A DNA stretch of 64,000 nt from Candidatus Scalindua sp. SCAELEC01 (GCA_004282745.1 SHMT01000021.1:17729-81728); one strand, 5' to 3'. Shown: positions 37,595 to 45,444, counted from the stretch's first letter. The notes: generated by a model not told the origin, from the sequence alone. Program-made: numbers and translations.

Positions 37595-37714
37595 TCAATA
37601 TTGCTTTATTTGTATATGAATGAATAGTGGAGATTTCTGGTAACTTCCACAATGTGGGCATTTCGTCGCTCCGTAATATATATCACATTTGCAAGCAAAA
37701 TATCTTTTACTCAT
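37595..37714 (-). CDS. Cys-rich mini-protein, zinc-ribbon-like (39 aa)
   Basis: It reads MSKRYFACKCDIYYGATKCP then HCGSYQKSP, with four Cys in a CxC...CxxC pattern typical of a zinc ribbon. AAGGTG lies 7 bp before the ATG. It is on the same strand as, and 260 bp upstream of, the PqqD-like/radical SAM pair. It may be a genuine tiny zinc protein, or a Cys-rich substrate for that operon. It is too small to assign. Confidence 0.45.
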   Translation of the reverse strand: MSKRYFACKCDIYYGATKCPHCGSYQKSPLFIHIQIKQY

Positions 37715-38172
37715 TCGACACACCTTAAAAAAATTCTTATTCAAGAAGAAATAGTACAAAGTTGACAAGTTTCTGAATAACTAAAAAACCTTATCACCTT
37801 TTCCTCACACCTTCAATTTTGACCACTGGTTTTCTTGGGTGTTTTATTCACGTTTGTGTAGAAGTCTGCAAACCAGTTATTTCCCACTCTTATGTATTTG
37901 TATTTTGTTCTTTTTTTTGGTGTTAACTAAAAGCTGTGGGCAACATGATCCTCTCCGTCCCAACCAGAGCCAGGTTAGCTATCATTTACAATGAACTCTC
38001 AGTTTGACATGCCAGTTAAAACATAAGGTTTTTGGCTATTGCTTGGTACGCAGACGACCCAGACCCCTTTGAAGTTTGGTGTTTGGATAAATGTTACATG
38101 TAGTTCCAATAACGACATAGTTTCCTTAATGATATCAGGAATATCAGTCGCCAAATGATGGATTTGCTTATT
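37715..38172. other. Stretch between the mini-ORF and the IS element
   Basis: It contains the repeat CCTTCAATTTTGACCACTGG at 37810-37829 (see findings). It also holds a minus-strand frame, 37999-38199, containing LATDIPDIIKETMSLLELHV, which runs out of the IS end and is probably a gene cut by the insertion. No complete gene is seen. Confidence 0.4.
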
Positions 38173-38363
38173 TGAGGTGGCCTGGTTTGTCAAGACCATT
38201 TTTTGTTATTTTTTAGATGCATTACTTAATGATCAGTACGGGACAAAATGTGTAACGGAAGGAGCTCGTAGGGCGACTGGAGTTACACATTTTTTGAATT
38301 CTCAAACCACTCCTCCTTGCCTATTTTTTATCTAAAAATAATTCTTTTTGGTGCTACTGTCCT

Positions 38364-39200
38364 TTACAGCTTTCTCCCATAATGAACCTCAACAGGAGTT
38401 CTGTATTCTAACGATTGATGATATCTCCGATTGTTATAAAACAAGAAATAACTTCTTAAACCCTCACGGGCATCCTTATATACCTGATAGTTTTTTATAT
38501 ACACCTCCTCATACTTTACGCTCCTCCAAAGCCTTTCTGTAAAAATATTATCAAATACCCGACCTCGACCATCCATACTGATCTCTATCCCACTACTTAA
38601 AAGAATTCCGGTAAAATAATTACTCGTAAATTGGGATCCCTGATCACTGTTAAATATCTTAGGACAACCTTTTTCTAAAGCATCCTTCAATGCTTCCGTA
38701 CAAAAGTTCACATCAAGTGAATTGCTCAATCGCCAAGACAAAACGTAACGGCTGAACCAGTCGATAATAGCTACAAGATATAAAAATCCCTGTCTTAGAC
38801 GAATGTATGTGATATCTGTACCCCATACCTGTTCTGGATTATCGATCTTCACATCACCCAGTAAATAGGGATATACCTTGTGCTCAGGATGTTTCTTGCT
38901 TGTTTTTAACCTGGGATAGATTGCCCGCAATCCCATTTGACGCATGAATGCCTGAACCCTTTCTCTACCTATTTCAAAACCCTCACGCCTTAACGCCTCC
39001 CGTATCTTTCGACTTCCATAAAACGGACATTCTGTGAAAATCTCATCTATACGGTGCATTATCCATACAGACTCCTCAGATACTTTTACAGGCTCGTAAT
39101 AATAGCTTGATCTATGCAACCCCAAAAGTTCACACTGTCTGCGAATACTTAAATTACCATGCCCCGGTTCTATTAAACTCCTTCTCTCCTCAATGCTCAA
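38364..39200 (-). CDS. IS3-family transposase OrfB (DDE integrase core)
   Basis: 278 aa. An HTH_21-type N-terminal part (LGLHRSSYYYEP..., YGSRKIREALRREG) precedes the rve core. Catalytic residues are Asp in GTDITYI, Asp in NSDQGSQFTS, and Glu in FTERLWRSVKYEEVY. It overlaps orfA in the -1 frame. A run of nine A (39211-39219) just before is a classic slippery site that would yield the OrfAB fusion, the active transposase. Confidence 0.92.
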   Translation of the reverse strand: MSIEERRSLIEPGHGNLSIRRQCELLGLHRSSYYYEPVKVSEESVWIMHRIDEIFTECPFYGSRKIREALRREGFEIGRERVQAFMRQMGLRAIYPRLKTSKKHPEHKVYPYLLGDVKIDNPEQVWGTDITYIRLRQGFLYLVAIIDWFSRYVLSWRLSNSLDVNFCTEALKDALEKGCPKIFNSDQGSQFTSNYFTGILLSSGIEISMDGRGRVFDNIFTERLWRSVKYEEVYIKNYQVYKDAREGLRSYFLFYNNRRYHQSLEYRTPVEVHYGRKL

Positions 39201-39474
39201 ACAACAGAGATTTTTTTTTAAGCCATTCGTTTTCTACTTTTAGTTGGCCGATCTGCCTATACAGCTCATCAACCAACTTCTCGTTTTCTTTGTTTGTCTT
39301 TTCCTGCTTCCCCTTGAATACTTCTCTAACACCTACCAATGCACGTTTGCGCCAATCTACTAATTGTGTCCTGTGTACTTCGTATCTGGATGACAACTCC
39401 GCTATTGTCTTTTCTTCCTTAATAGCTTCCAATGCTACTTTTGATTTAAAGTCCGCATTAAAACTCTTTCTCAT
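39190..39474 (-). CDS. IS3-family transposase OrfA
   Basis: 94 aa. A helix-turn-helix (FKSKVALEAIKEEKTIAELSSRYEVHRTQLVDWRK) recognises the IS ends. A leucine-zipper-like C-terminus (ENEKLVDELYRQIGQLKVENEWLKKK) mediates multimerisation. It ends after the A9 slippery run. A good ribosome binding site (AGGAGG) lies upstream. Confidence 0.9.
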   Translation of the reverse strand: MRKSFNADFKSKVALEAIKEEKTIAELSSRYEVHRTQLVDWRKRALVGVREVFKGKQEKTNKENEKLVDELYRQIGQLKVENEWLKKKSLLFEH

Positions 39475-39551
39475 TTTCGAACCTCCTTTTTGACATTATA
39501 TCATCAAAAATGCATCTTAACTACTGGTCCGAAATTCCCAGTCCATTATAA

Positions 39552-40124
39552 GCTGACAATGAGGGAGAGGCAAAATTTTTGGCAGATCAACAATTTGAGG
39601 ATAAGGAACAAGTTGAGATAGAAGGGACAAAATTGAAGGTACCTGGGAAACGTGGGTTTTTAGGAATGGGGCGTCAGCAAAACATTTATGAGATTTCAAT
39701 CAAAAAACCTTCACTTTCTATTGTGGAAATTGATTTTAAAGTTAAAGCAAAAATAAATATTACGATAAAAAAAATACCATCTAAAAAAGATTTAATAAAC
39801 TCTTTAGACAAATTAATACATCAAACTTCAGCACAGTGGCTTGATCTTGATAAACCTCTACCTGTAACACTATACTATTTATTGGTTGTAAACGACCAGA
39901 CCAAGCCATTTATTGTTTTGAAAAAGCTATCCAATATTTTTGATAAACCTTATAAAGATAATCCACATTATGCCGCTGCCTGGTTAAATAAGGCTTCAGC
40001 AGAAGAAAAGGTTGGAAAATTTAGGAATGCGGTAAAGTCGTTTAGAAATTTTATTAATGTAGCCCCATCTCAGTATGCAAGCCATGTTGAGTATGCACAG
40101 CGAAGGATACATGAGTTAACATAA
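39552..40124 (+). pseudogene. 5'-truncated Jag_N-like/TPR protein
   Basis: The frame is open back to a stop at 39549, right at the IS right end, so the insertion removed the start. TTG 39579 could allow re-initiation. The remaining protein begins with the end of a Jag_N-like unit (VPGKRGFLGMGRQQ). It then has a ~70-residue linker with a DALxLIxxxSAQWLDL-like pattern and ends in a TPR-like helix pair (NPHYAAAWLNKASAEEKVGKFRNAVKSFRNFI). The next gene shares the KGFLGxG unit, so the two are relatives in one operon. Confidence 0.6.
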
Positions 40125-40161
40125 CAACGAATATAAAATTTTTATAAAAGAAAGGAAAAAA

Positions 40162-41127
40162 ATGGAAAAGAAAACAATAGTAACAGAAGCGGAAAGTGTA
40201 GAGCTTGCATTGGAGAAAGCGAAATCGCAAGTTTCAGAAAATTGGGTTATTATAAACGAAGAAGTGATATCAGATGGTAAACCAAAATCAATATCAGAAG
40301 AAGCTAGTGATCTTGAAGATGCATGGAATAAGGCTGAAGCTCAGCTTCTCCCAAATGCAAAAAATATAGAGCGAAAAGTCACCAGAGAACCAGGTAAAAG
40401 ATACATCGAAATAAATGCGTTTGAACAGAGTGAAGCGAGGGCTAAAGCTTTGAAGTGCCTTAACAATGGGGAGGCTATAAAAGATGTTTCCCTAAGTGTT
40501 TCTGGTGCAAAAGGTTTTCTTGGCATTGGCAAAAAAGAATCTGTTTTTCATGTTAACATTATTATGAAAGCTTGTGTGCAAATCGACTGCAAATATGATG
40601 CTCGTATCAGTATAGAAGTCACTGATAAAGAAATAGTAAGAAAGGAGAACAAAATAAAGATTACAAAGCTGGTCGATAAACTAAGTAAAGTACACCAATC
40701 ATCGCTTTATCCCGGAGTTGGAGATCTTGAAAAGTTTAAAAGTTGGCTCGATTGCGAAGGTGAAAGGTTTTGCCGTAATGTATTAATTTCTACAACTGAA
40801 GAAATAATAAAAGAACTTGTTGAACCCTACAATAGACTTTTAAGTGAAGCAAAACTTAATTTTCCTACTTTCTCGACAATACAAACTCTTGAACCACACC
40901 TAGGTTGGCAAATAAAATGGGGTAAAGAGAACCCTATTGCAGGCTTCCCTATAGAAAACCCTGCAATAAAGCTTTTTTTACACAGAAAGGAATGCCGTAA
41001 TGAGGTCATCAACGACTCTTATAATCTTATGCAACTACTTCTTAAAGAACTGCTGGCTGATAATCCACAGGATGCTGAGATACGTGATCGGTTATCAATA
41101 TCTCAAATTAACAAGCTACAAGACTAA
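40162..41127 (+). CDS. Protein with tandem Jag_N-like domains
   Basis: 321 aa, soluble, ribosome binding site GAAAGGAAA before ATG. Residues about 5-50 and 75-130 repeat an EAESVELALEKAKSQVSENW-like helix/strand unit. The second ends in GAKGFLGIGKKESVFHV, the signature of the Jag_N domain of the RNA-binding protein Jag/KhpB. The KH and R3H domains of Jag are absent. Residues 150-321 are alpha-rich and unrecognised. The function is unknown; RNA binding is a guess. It sits 37 bp after its truncated relative. Confidence 0.6.
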   Translation: MEKKTIVTEAESVELALEKAKSQVSENWVIINEEVISDGKPKSISEEASDLEDAWNKAEAQLLPNAKNIERKVTREPGKRYIEINAFEQSEARAKALKCLNNGEAIKDVSLSVSGAKGFLGIGKKESVFHVNIIMKACVQIDCKYDARISIEVTDKEIVRKENKIKITKLVDKLSKVHQSSLYPGVGDLEKFKSWLDCEGERFCRNVLISTTEEIIKELVEPYNRLLSEAKLNFPTFSTIQTLEPHLGWQIKWGKENPIAGFPIENPAIKLFLHRKECRNEVINDSYNLMQLLLKELLADNPQDAEIRDRLSISQINKLQD

Positions 41128-41236
41128 CTTCAGATGAAAATGGAGTACCTTTAGAAACAAAGCCTCAAAAAGAAACTCCTTTATTAACGAAAGAAGAATG
41201 TAAAGAATTAGCGTACAAGTATATTTTACCGGTTTG
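41127..41236 (+). pseudogene. Short coding remnant after the Jag_N-like gene
   Basis: In the frame starting at the last base of the previous stop, ~36 codons read TSDENGVPLETKPQKETPLL, then TKEECKELAYKYILPV and stop. There is no start codon. It looks like the tail of a gene lost by frameshift or deletion. Confidence 0.35.
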
Positions 41237-41260
41237 AACAAAATTTTTTATTGTTAAGAA

Positions 41261-42160
41261 TCATATTTTATAAACAAGTTCGGACTCTCCTTCCAATGCA
41301 TTACTGACCAAATTTGCTATCGCTTCTTGTTTGTCATTTAGATGAGCACTGTTGTTACTAGGTGGTAGATAATCGCCGTGATCAACATTGTACTTCTTAT
41401 CAATTTTCATTGGAAATACTTTAGTGGCTACATAATGTTTTCGCTTTCTGTTTTTATATTGATTACCGAAGTTGCGTTTTGATTGAATATTTTTAGGGCC
41501 ATGATAGCCGAGAGCAAAGCCAAAAGATTCTTTCCAGAAGAAAATGAATGCCTGCAATAAATCTCCGAGAGGATAATAACGCCTTAGTATCTTGTCTTTC
41601 ACCGAATGCAAAACTACCACCCGTTGAGTCCTTTCTGCAGAGATTTTGTATTTTTCAGGAACTGACAAGCTATAATCGTCAACAGCAGCGGCCAACAAGC
41701 ATATTTGGTTAACAGGGTAAATATCCTGATCTCCTTCTGCCATCTTGTACAGTATGTTAATGGTTTCCAATGTCACTCGGCATCCGAGACTGTGGGCAAT
41801 AAAATTTACAGGGTTGACATTACCGATGTGGTTTTCAATAAAGCGTGCTAACTGCACCGCTGTATCATCAGCCTGATAGCCCTCGGTAAAGGAATAGCTG
41901 AATGGGCCGATAGGGCTGTCTCCGGGCCAAAGCACAAAAACTACCGCATTGCCCTTGTTGGCCAATATTTTTGCTAGACGAGAAAGGCTGTTTCTGCCTG
42001 CTTGTTTATTAACCTTAAAGCCATGAATTAAGAAAGTGACCTGCTCATAGCCGATTAAAGCATGCTCGGCCACAATTACATTCCCCAGATCTTCATAAGG
42101 GCTGAGTATTCCAGAATTGACAGAGCCACCAGGACCGCGAAAAGATAGTTCATATATCAT
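41261..42160 (-). CDS. Alpha/beta-hydrolase (DUF900-type)
   Basis: 299 aa. VTFLIHGFKVNKQAGRNS is the first strand and oxyanion loop. FIAHSLGCRVTLE carries the nucleophile Ser of a GxSxG-like elbow (AHSLG). The later Asp (LLAAAVDDY) and His (VDHGDYL near the C-terminus) can complete a triad. No signal peptide is seen. The family includes esterases and lipase-like effectors of unknown substrate. It overlaps the membrane-protein gene upstream by 4 bp, so the two are co-translated. Base composition looks higher in GC than the surrounding island. Confidence 0.72.
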   Translation of the reverse strand: MIYELSFRGPGGSVNSGILSPYEDLGNVIVAEHALIGYEQVTFLIHGFKVNKQAGRNSLSRLAKILANKGNAVVFVLWPGDSPIGPFSYSFTEGYQADDTAVQLARFIENHIGNVNPVNFIAHSLGCRVTLETINILYKMAEGDQDIYPVNQICLLAAAVDDYSLSVPEKYKISAERTQRVVVLHSVKDKILRRYYPLGDLLQAFIFFWKESFGFALGYHGPKNIQSKRNFGNQYKNRKRKHYVATKVFPMKIDKKYNVDHGDYLPPSNNSAHLNDKQEAIANLVSNALEGESELVYKI

Positions 42161-42801
42161 GATTTACCACCAATGGCCTTGGCTGCTTCCTTAATACCAT
42201 CAGCGACATCCTTAGCAATTGGAGCGAGAGGAACAGCGACCAAGCCTACAATTAGGCCAGCAACAATACCTTCTTTATCCGGTTTTATGGTAAAAGCTGC
42301 GCTGAGTGATAATGATAATGCAATGATAAATGCCCTCAGACGGATCCCGTTAATATAAGCTCTTTCCGCCAGCGACAGCGCTGCATCAATACGTGCATCT
42401 GCTGCGACTTCAAAACGACCGAGTATATTTTGTTCTTCCTGTTCGAGTTCTTTACCGATGGCAGCTTTTTTTGCAACAGCTGGTAATTGATTACGATCAG
42501 CACCAAGCAGAATATTTTCCATTTCTACAGCATTTTGTTCGTCCAGACCTATGCGCACCCCTTGACGAAGGATGCGCGGCAGATCGCCACTACTCCGGTT
42601 GGAGCGATAAAGGGATTCCAGTAGCATCATACGTTCATTACCATATGCTTTAATAAGAGCAGCATCTGCCCAATTGATACTTTTTTCGAGTTTGGAAAAG
42701 CCAATAGGGCGCATTTTAACGGATTTGAAGCCTTCGGCGATACCCATAGCTGCTGTACCAACGGCACCGGCTGCGAGTGTGAATTGTGCTAAATCGAGCA
42801 T
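42157..42801 (-). CDS. Membrane protein paired with the hydrolase
   Basis: 214 aa. A hydrophobic N-terminus (LAQFTLAAGAVGTAAMGIAEG) and two C-terminal helices (LRAFIIALSLSLSAAFTI and GIVAGLIVGLVAVPLAPIA) bracket a charged central domain (residues 30-145). The protein is not recognised. The 4-bp overlap with the hydrolase suggests a two-part system, such as a membrane sensor or immunity partner with an effector, but this is conjecture. Confidence 0.62.
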   Translation of the reverse strand: MLDLAQFTLAAGAVGTAAMGIAEGFKSVKMRPIGFSKLEKSINWADAALIKAYGNERMMLLESLYRSNRSSGDLPRILRQGVRIGLDEQNAVEMENILLGADRNQLPAVAKKAAIGKELEQEEQNILGRFEVAADARIDAALSLAERAYINGIRLRAFIIALSLSLSAAFTIKPDKEGIVAGLIVGLVAVPLAPIAKDVADGIKEAAKAIGGKS

Positions 42802-42971
42802 ATTTTCTTCTCCTAATTTATGTATCTTATTTTGGATGATATATCATGCCTAGATTACGTAATAATTCCAATGGTTTCTTGTTTTAGCAAGCTCTGTACG
42901 ACGGAGTGATTGTTACAGAATGAATTGTCGTAAGTTCAAACTGATTTCACTGAAAACAGTTTGAACTTACA

Positions 42972-43474
42972 GAAAAAGGTTGTCCTAAGATATTTAACAG
43001 TGATCAGGGATCCCAATTTACGAGTAATTATTTTACCGGAATTCTTTTAAGTAGTGGGATAGAGATCAGTATGGATGGTCGAGGTCGGGTATTTGATAAT
43101 ATTTTTACAGAAAGGCTTTGGAGGAGCGTAAAGTATGAGGAGGTGTATATAAAAAACTATCAGGTATATAAGGATGCCCGTGAGGGTTTAAGAAGTTATT
43201 TCTTGTTTTATAACAATCGGAGATATCATCAATCGTTAGAATACAGAACTCCTGTTGAGGTTCATTATGGGAGAAAGCTGTAAAGGACAGTAGCACCAAA
43301 AAGAATTATTTTTAGATAAAAAATAGGCAAGGAGGAGTGGTTTGAGAATTCAAAAAATGTGTAACTCCAGTCGCCCTACGAGCTCCTTCCGTTACACATT
43401 TTGTCCCGTACTGATCATTAAGTAATGCATCTAAAAAATAACAAAAAATGGTCTTGACAAATCAGACCACCTCA
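42972..43474 (+). mobile_element. Inverted 3' fragment of the IS3 element
   Basis: 503 bp virtually identical, in reverse orientation, to 38173-38676. It covers the last 70 codons of orfB and the IS end. The other IS end is missing. It includes the GTTACACATTTT stem-loop found beyond orfB. Together with the complete IS it brackets 4.3 kb in inverted orientation. Confidence 0.88.
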
Positions 43475-43674
43475 TTTCCCCATATATTACCTCCTGGGAT
43501 TATGCGATATACTATTGTAGTCAAAACGTAGTCAACTCCAACGGAATCAGTCGGACTCAACCGGAATCAACAGGAAAACAAATTAAATGTAAGTCTTTCT
43601 GTATTAAAGTGATAGCGACATAACAGACACAATTTCAGGCACTTACGGAATATGTTAAAAATACCCTGCCCTCA
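43475..43674. repeat. Short direct repeats just inside the first right att site
   Basis: Around 43535-43575 the sequence repeats CAACGGAATCA and ACCGGAATCAAC. The spacing is as expected for integrase arm-binding sites. No integrase gene is present; the nearby IS fragment may mark its deletion. Confidence 0.4.
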
Positions 43675-43720
43675 CTCGACAAGCAAGGGGTCACTGGTTC
43701 GAGTCCAGTATCGCCCATAT
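43675..43720 (+). other. attR-like duplicate of the tRNA-Val 3' end (first)
   Basis: 46 bp identical to 27986-28031, from anticodon loop through acceptor stem plus three bases. It is not a functional tRNA because the 5' half is absent. It marks the right end of a 15.7-kb insertion. Confidence 0.88.
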
Positions 43721-43889
43721 TGTCATATAAGGAGTTAGGAGAAGTGGTTGAGGGGCATGAATCAAATATGAAATTTAGCAAAGGCAGCGTGATTAGAAAA
43801 ACTATCTGTTGCTGACGTAGCACTATATTTTTAGAAGTAGCAAGATTTGCGATTATATTGTTCTATGAATTGAGTACTGACCATGTTTC

Positions 43890-44213
43890 TTATAAGTTTT
43901 TAACAGGTATCCCTTCTTTTTTTATTTCCCATGCCAAAGGATCCTCATCTACAAATGTTTCCGGCGTGAATGGTACTGGCTCTAACCTTGGATCAATATT
44001 AGAAGAGAGCTTCATCAAACGGATCCTTTCTTCAAAACGATCATTAGTAAAGTCAGGAGATATAACAGCCAGATCAATATCACTGGATTTATGGACATTG
44101 CCTTTTGCATATGATCCAAAAAGGTAGATTGCTTCAACGAGAATACCATCTTCATCTAATTTCATAATAAACCTGCGAATGGTATCTAAAATTAGAGAAT
44201 TGACTTTAACCAT
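43890..44213 (-). CDS. MNT-type nucleotidyltransferase (antitoxin of HEPN/MNT pair)
   Basis: 107 aa. YLFGSYAKGNVHKSSDIDLAVI is the GSxAxG...DxD active-site motif of minimal nucleotidyltransferases. In HEPN/MNT modules this enzyme adds AMP to the HEPN RNase to silence it. Its start lies 22 bp inside the end of the HEPN gene. The pair is the only content between the two right att copies. Confidence 0.85.
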   Translation of the reverse strand: MVKVNSLILDTIRRFIMKLDEDGILVEAIYLFGSYAKGNVHKSSDIDLAVISPDFTNDRFEERIRLMKLSSNIDPRLEPVPFTPETFVDEDPLAWEIKKEGIPVKNL

Positions 44214-44578
44214 TTGAAAACCTCTTCTATTTGAATTAACTCATTTTTGGTAAAACCTTCGGTACACTTTTTCCTGAAATCTCTTTTTTCATCCGGGTAT
44301 CTTGATTCAAGATTAAATGCCGTAATCCTGATAAGTTCATTTTGCATATCTTCTGATAATTGAATATCTGATAATTCTGCAAGTCTCTTAAGATTATGAA
44401 TATAAGGTGCATGCATTTTTTTTCTGGCTACATAGAGAGCCTTTAAAAGTTTTTCGATGGCAAGATGACCAAAGAAAAGAGAATAAGAATAGTCTCTTTT
44501 CTCAAAAAGATGCCATGCTACTTGTAATGCCTCATCTGCTTCTACCAACCAGAAACTTTGTACTTTTTGTATATCCAT
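44192..44578 (-). CDS. HEPN-domain toxin
   Basis: 128 aa, all-helical. It opens with FWLVEADEALQVAWHLFEKRDYSYSLFFGHLAIEKLLKALYV, the HEPN helix pair, and ends with ITAFNLESRYPDEKRDF, where the RYP segment is typical of this subfamily. HEPN toxins act as RNases or form inert complexes until released by the MNT partner. Order HEPN then MNT with overlap is standard. Confidence 0.85.
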   Translation of the reverse strand: MDIQKVQSFWLVEADEALQVAWHLFEKRDYSYSLFFGHLAIEKLLKALYVARKKMHAPYIHNLKRLAELSDIQLSEDMQNELIRITAFNLESRYPDEKRDFRKKCTEGFTKNELIQIEEVFKWLKSIL

Positions 44579-44763
44579 AATGTGGCATTAATAAGAATCA
44601 TTTTTAAAACTCTACTTATTAGAACAAATCTATTACAATTGTCAAGTAAGCAAACCAAAACAGGCCAAAACAGGAAGTAAATTAAACTCTCTGTTTTGGC
44701 CTTAAACCTAAGTAACACAAAACAGTTAGAACTAGACTGAAAAACTCTAACGCTTCTTTCTCC
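44579..44763. repeat. Tandem 10-bp repeats inside the second right att site
   Basis: CCAAAACAGG occurs back to back at 44655-44674, with an inverted partner CTGTTTTGGCC at 44691-44701. This lies within 110 bp of the att copy and is reminiscent of recombinase arm sites. Confidence 0.5.
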
Positions 44764-44811
44764 TGCTCGACAAGCAAGGGGTCACTGGTTCGAGTCCAGT
44801 ATCGCCTATAT
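44764..44811 (+). other. attR-like duplicate of the tRNA-Val 3' end (second)
   Basis: 48 bp matching 27984-28031 with one C-to-T change in the acceptor stem (CGCCTATA). It closes a 1.1-kb unit holding only the HEPN/MNT pair. Confidence 0.85.
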
Positions 44812-44974
44812 TACTCACTTGAGACATATTAATGAGTGTCCTAATCGGTAGTATTTTGGCTAGGGATATATGTGTAAGTTTTTCTCGAGAGGATGTTCCT
44901 AGTGATCCTGTTTCTTTTGCCAGCTTTCTGCGATGAAGGGAGTTAACTATTTGGAAGATGACTATCTTAAGCGA

Positions 44975-45214
44975 TTAGCCTTTCAAAGTTCGAAATTGAT
45001 CAACAGTCAATCCTGCATCATTTAAAATAGCCTTTAAGGTTTTGCGTCTTATTGTCTTACCTGAATGTATTGGTACATTAGTTCTTCGTTTATCACTAGC
45101 TCTTTTATAAATGGCGTGACTGCTTCCGGACTGGCGGATAAATTGAAATCCGATAGACTCTAAGACCTTGACAACCTCTTTTGAAGTAACGACAGGGAAT
45201 CTCTTTGATGTCAC
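44975..45214 (-). CDS. hicA: HicA mRNA interferase toxin
   Basis: 79 aa. The dsRBD-like HicA fold is marked by KVLESIGFQFIRQSGSSHAIYKR, where the SSH His is catalytic, then NVPIHSGKTIRRKTLKAILNDAGL. It cleaves mRNA and tmRNA. It overlaps hicB by 4 bp; here hicB is transcribed first, the reverse of the E. coli order but common elsewhere. Confidence 0.92.
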   Translation of the reverse strand: MTSKRFPVVTSKEVVKVLESIGFQFIRQSGSSHAIYKRASDKRRTNVPIHSGKTIRRKTLKAILNDAGLTVDQFRTLKG

Positions 45215-45444
45215 ACTGCTACCTTCAAAGAGGTTATAGTAAATTCTTCATCGGGTATCTTTTCTCCATTCTTTAAATAATCTTCTATAAAGGCATTAAT
45301 AGTTTTCCGCATTTCAGATATCGTTTCTTCATATGTATCTCCTTCTACATGGCAACCCTGAAAGGCAGGACACTGAGCAAAGTACCCACCCTCTTCACAA
45401 GGTTCCACAATAACAGCAAATCTGTATGTTTTATCTTTGCTCAT
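45211..45444 (-). CDS. hicB: HicB antitoxin
   Basis: 77 aa from ATG 45444, set by AAGGAGGT 8 bp upstream. It has a partial RNase H-like fold: YRFAVIVEPCEEGGYFAQCPAFQGCHVEGDTYEETISEMRKTINAFIEDYL. It binds HicA and usually autorepresses; no separate DNA-binding domain is obvious. The module lies just outside the tRNA-Val islands. Confidence 0.92.
   Translation of the reverse strand: MSKDKTYRFAVIVEPCEEGGYFAQCPAFQGCHVEGDTYEETISEMRKTINAFIEDYLKNGEKIPDEEFTITSLKVAV

Larger units (their letters stand above)
38173..39540 (-). mobile_element. IS3-family insertion sequence
   Basis: About 1.37 kb. It has orfA and orfB overlapping on the minus strand. The left end (TGAGGTGGCCTGG...AAGACCATTTTT) is partly inverted at the right end (AAAAATGCATCTT...TGGTCC). 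The left end is exact because the same sequence stops at the same base in the fragment at 42972-43474. The right end is placed to within ~10 bp. Insertion truncated the 5' end of the gene at 39552. Confidence 0.8.

Noticed and set aside
43071..43283. 70-codon plus-strand ORF identical to the end of the IS3 OrfB
   Set aside because: It is only the truncated copy of the transposase in the inverted IS fragment, not a separate gene.
43635..43823. Minus-strand frame with NMGDTGLEPVTPCLSSE
   Set aside because: This sequence is the antisense translation of the tRNA-Val fragment, a familiar false protein.
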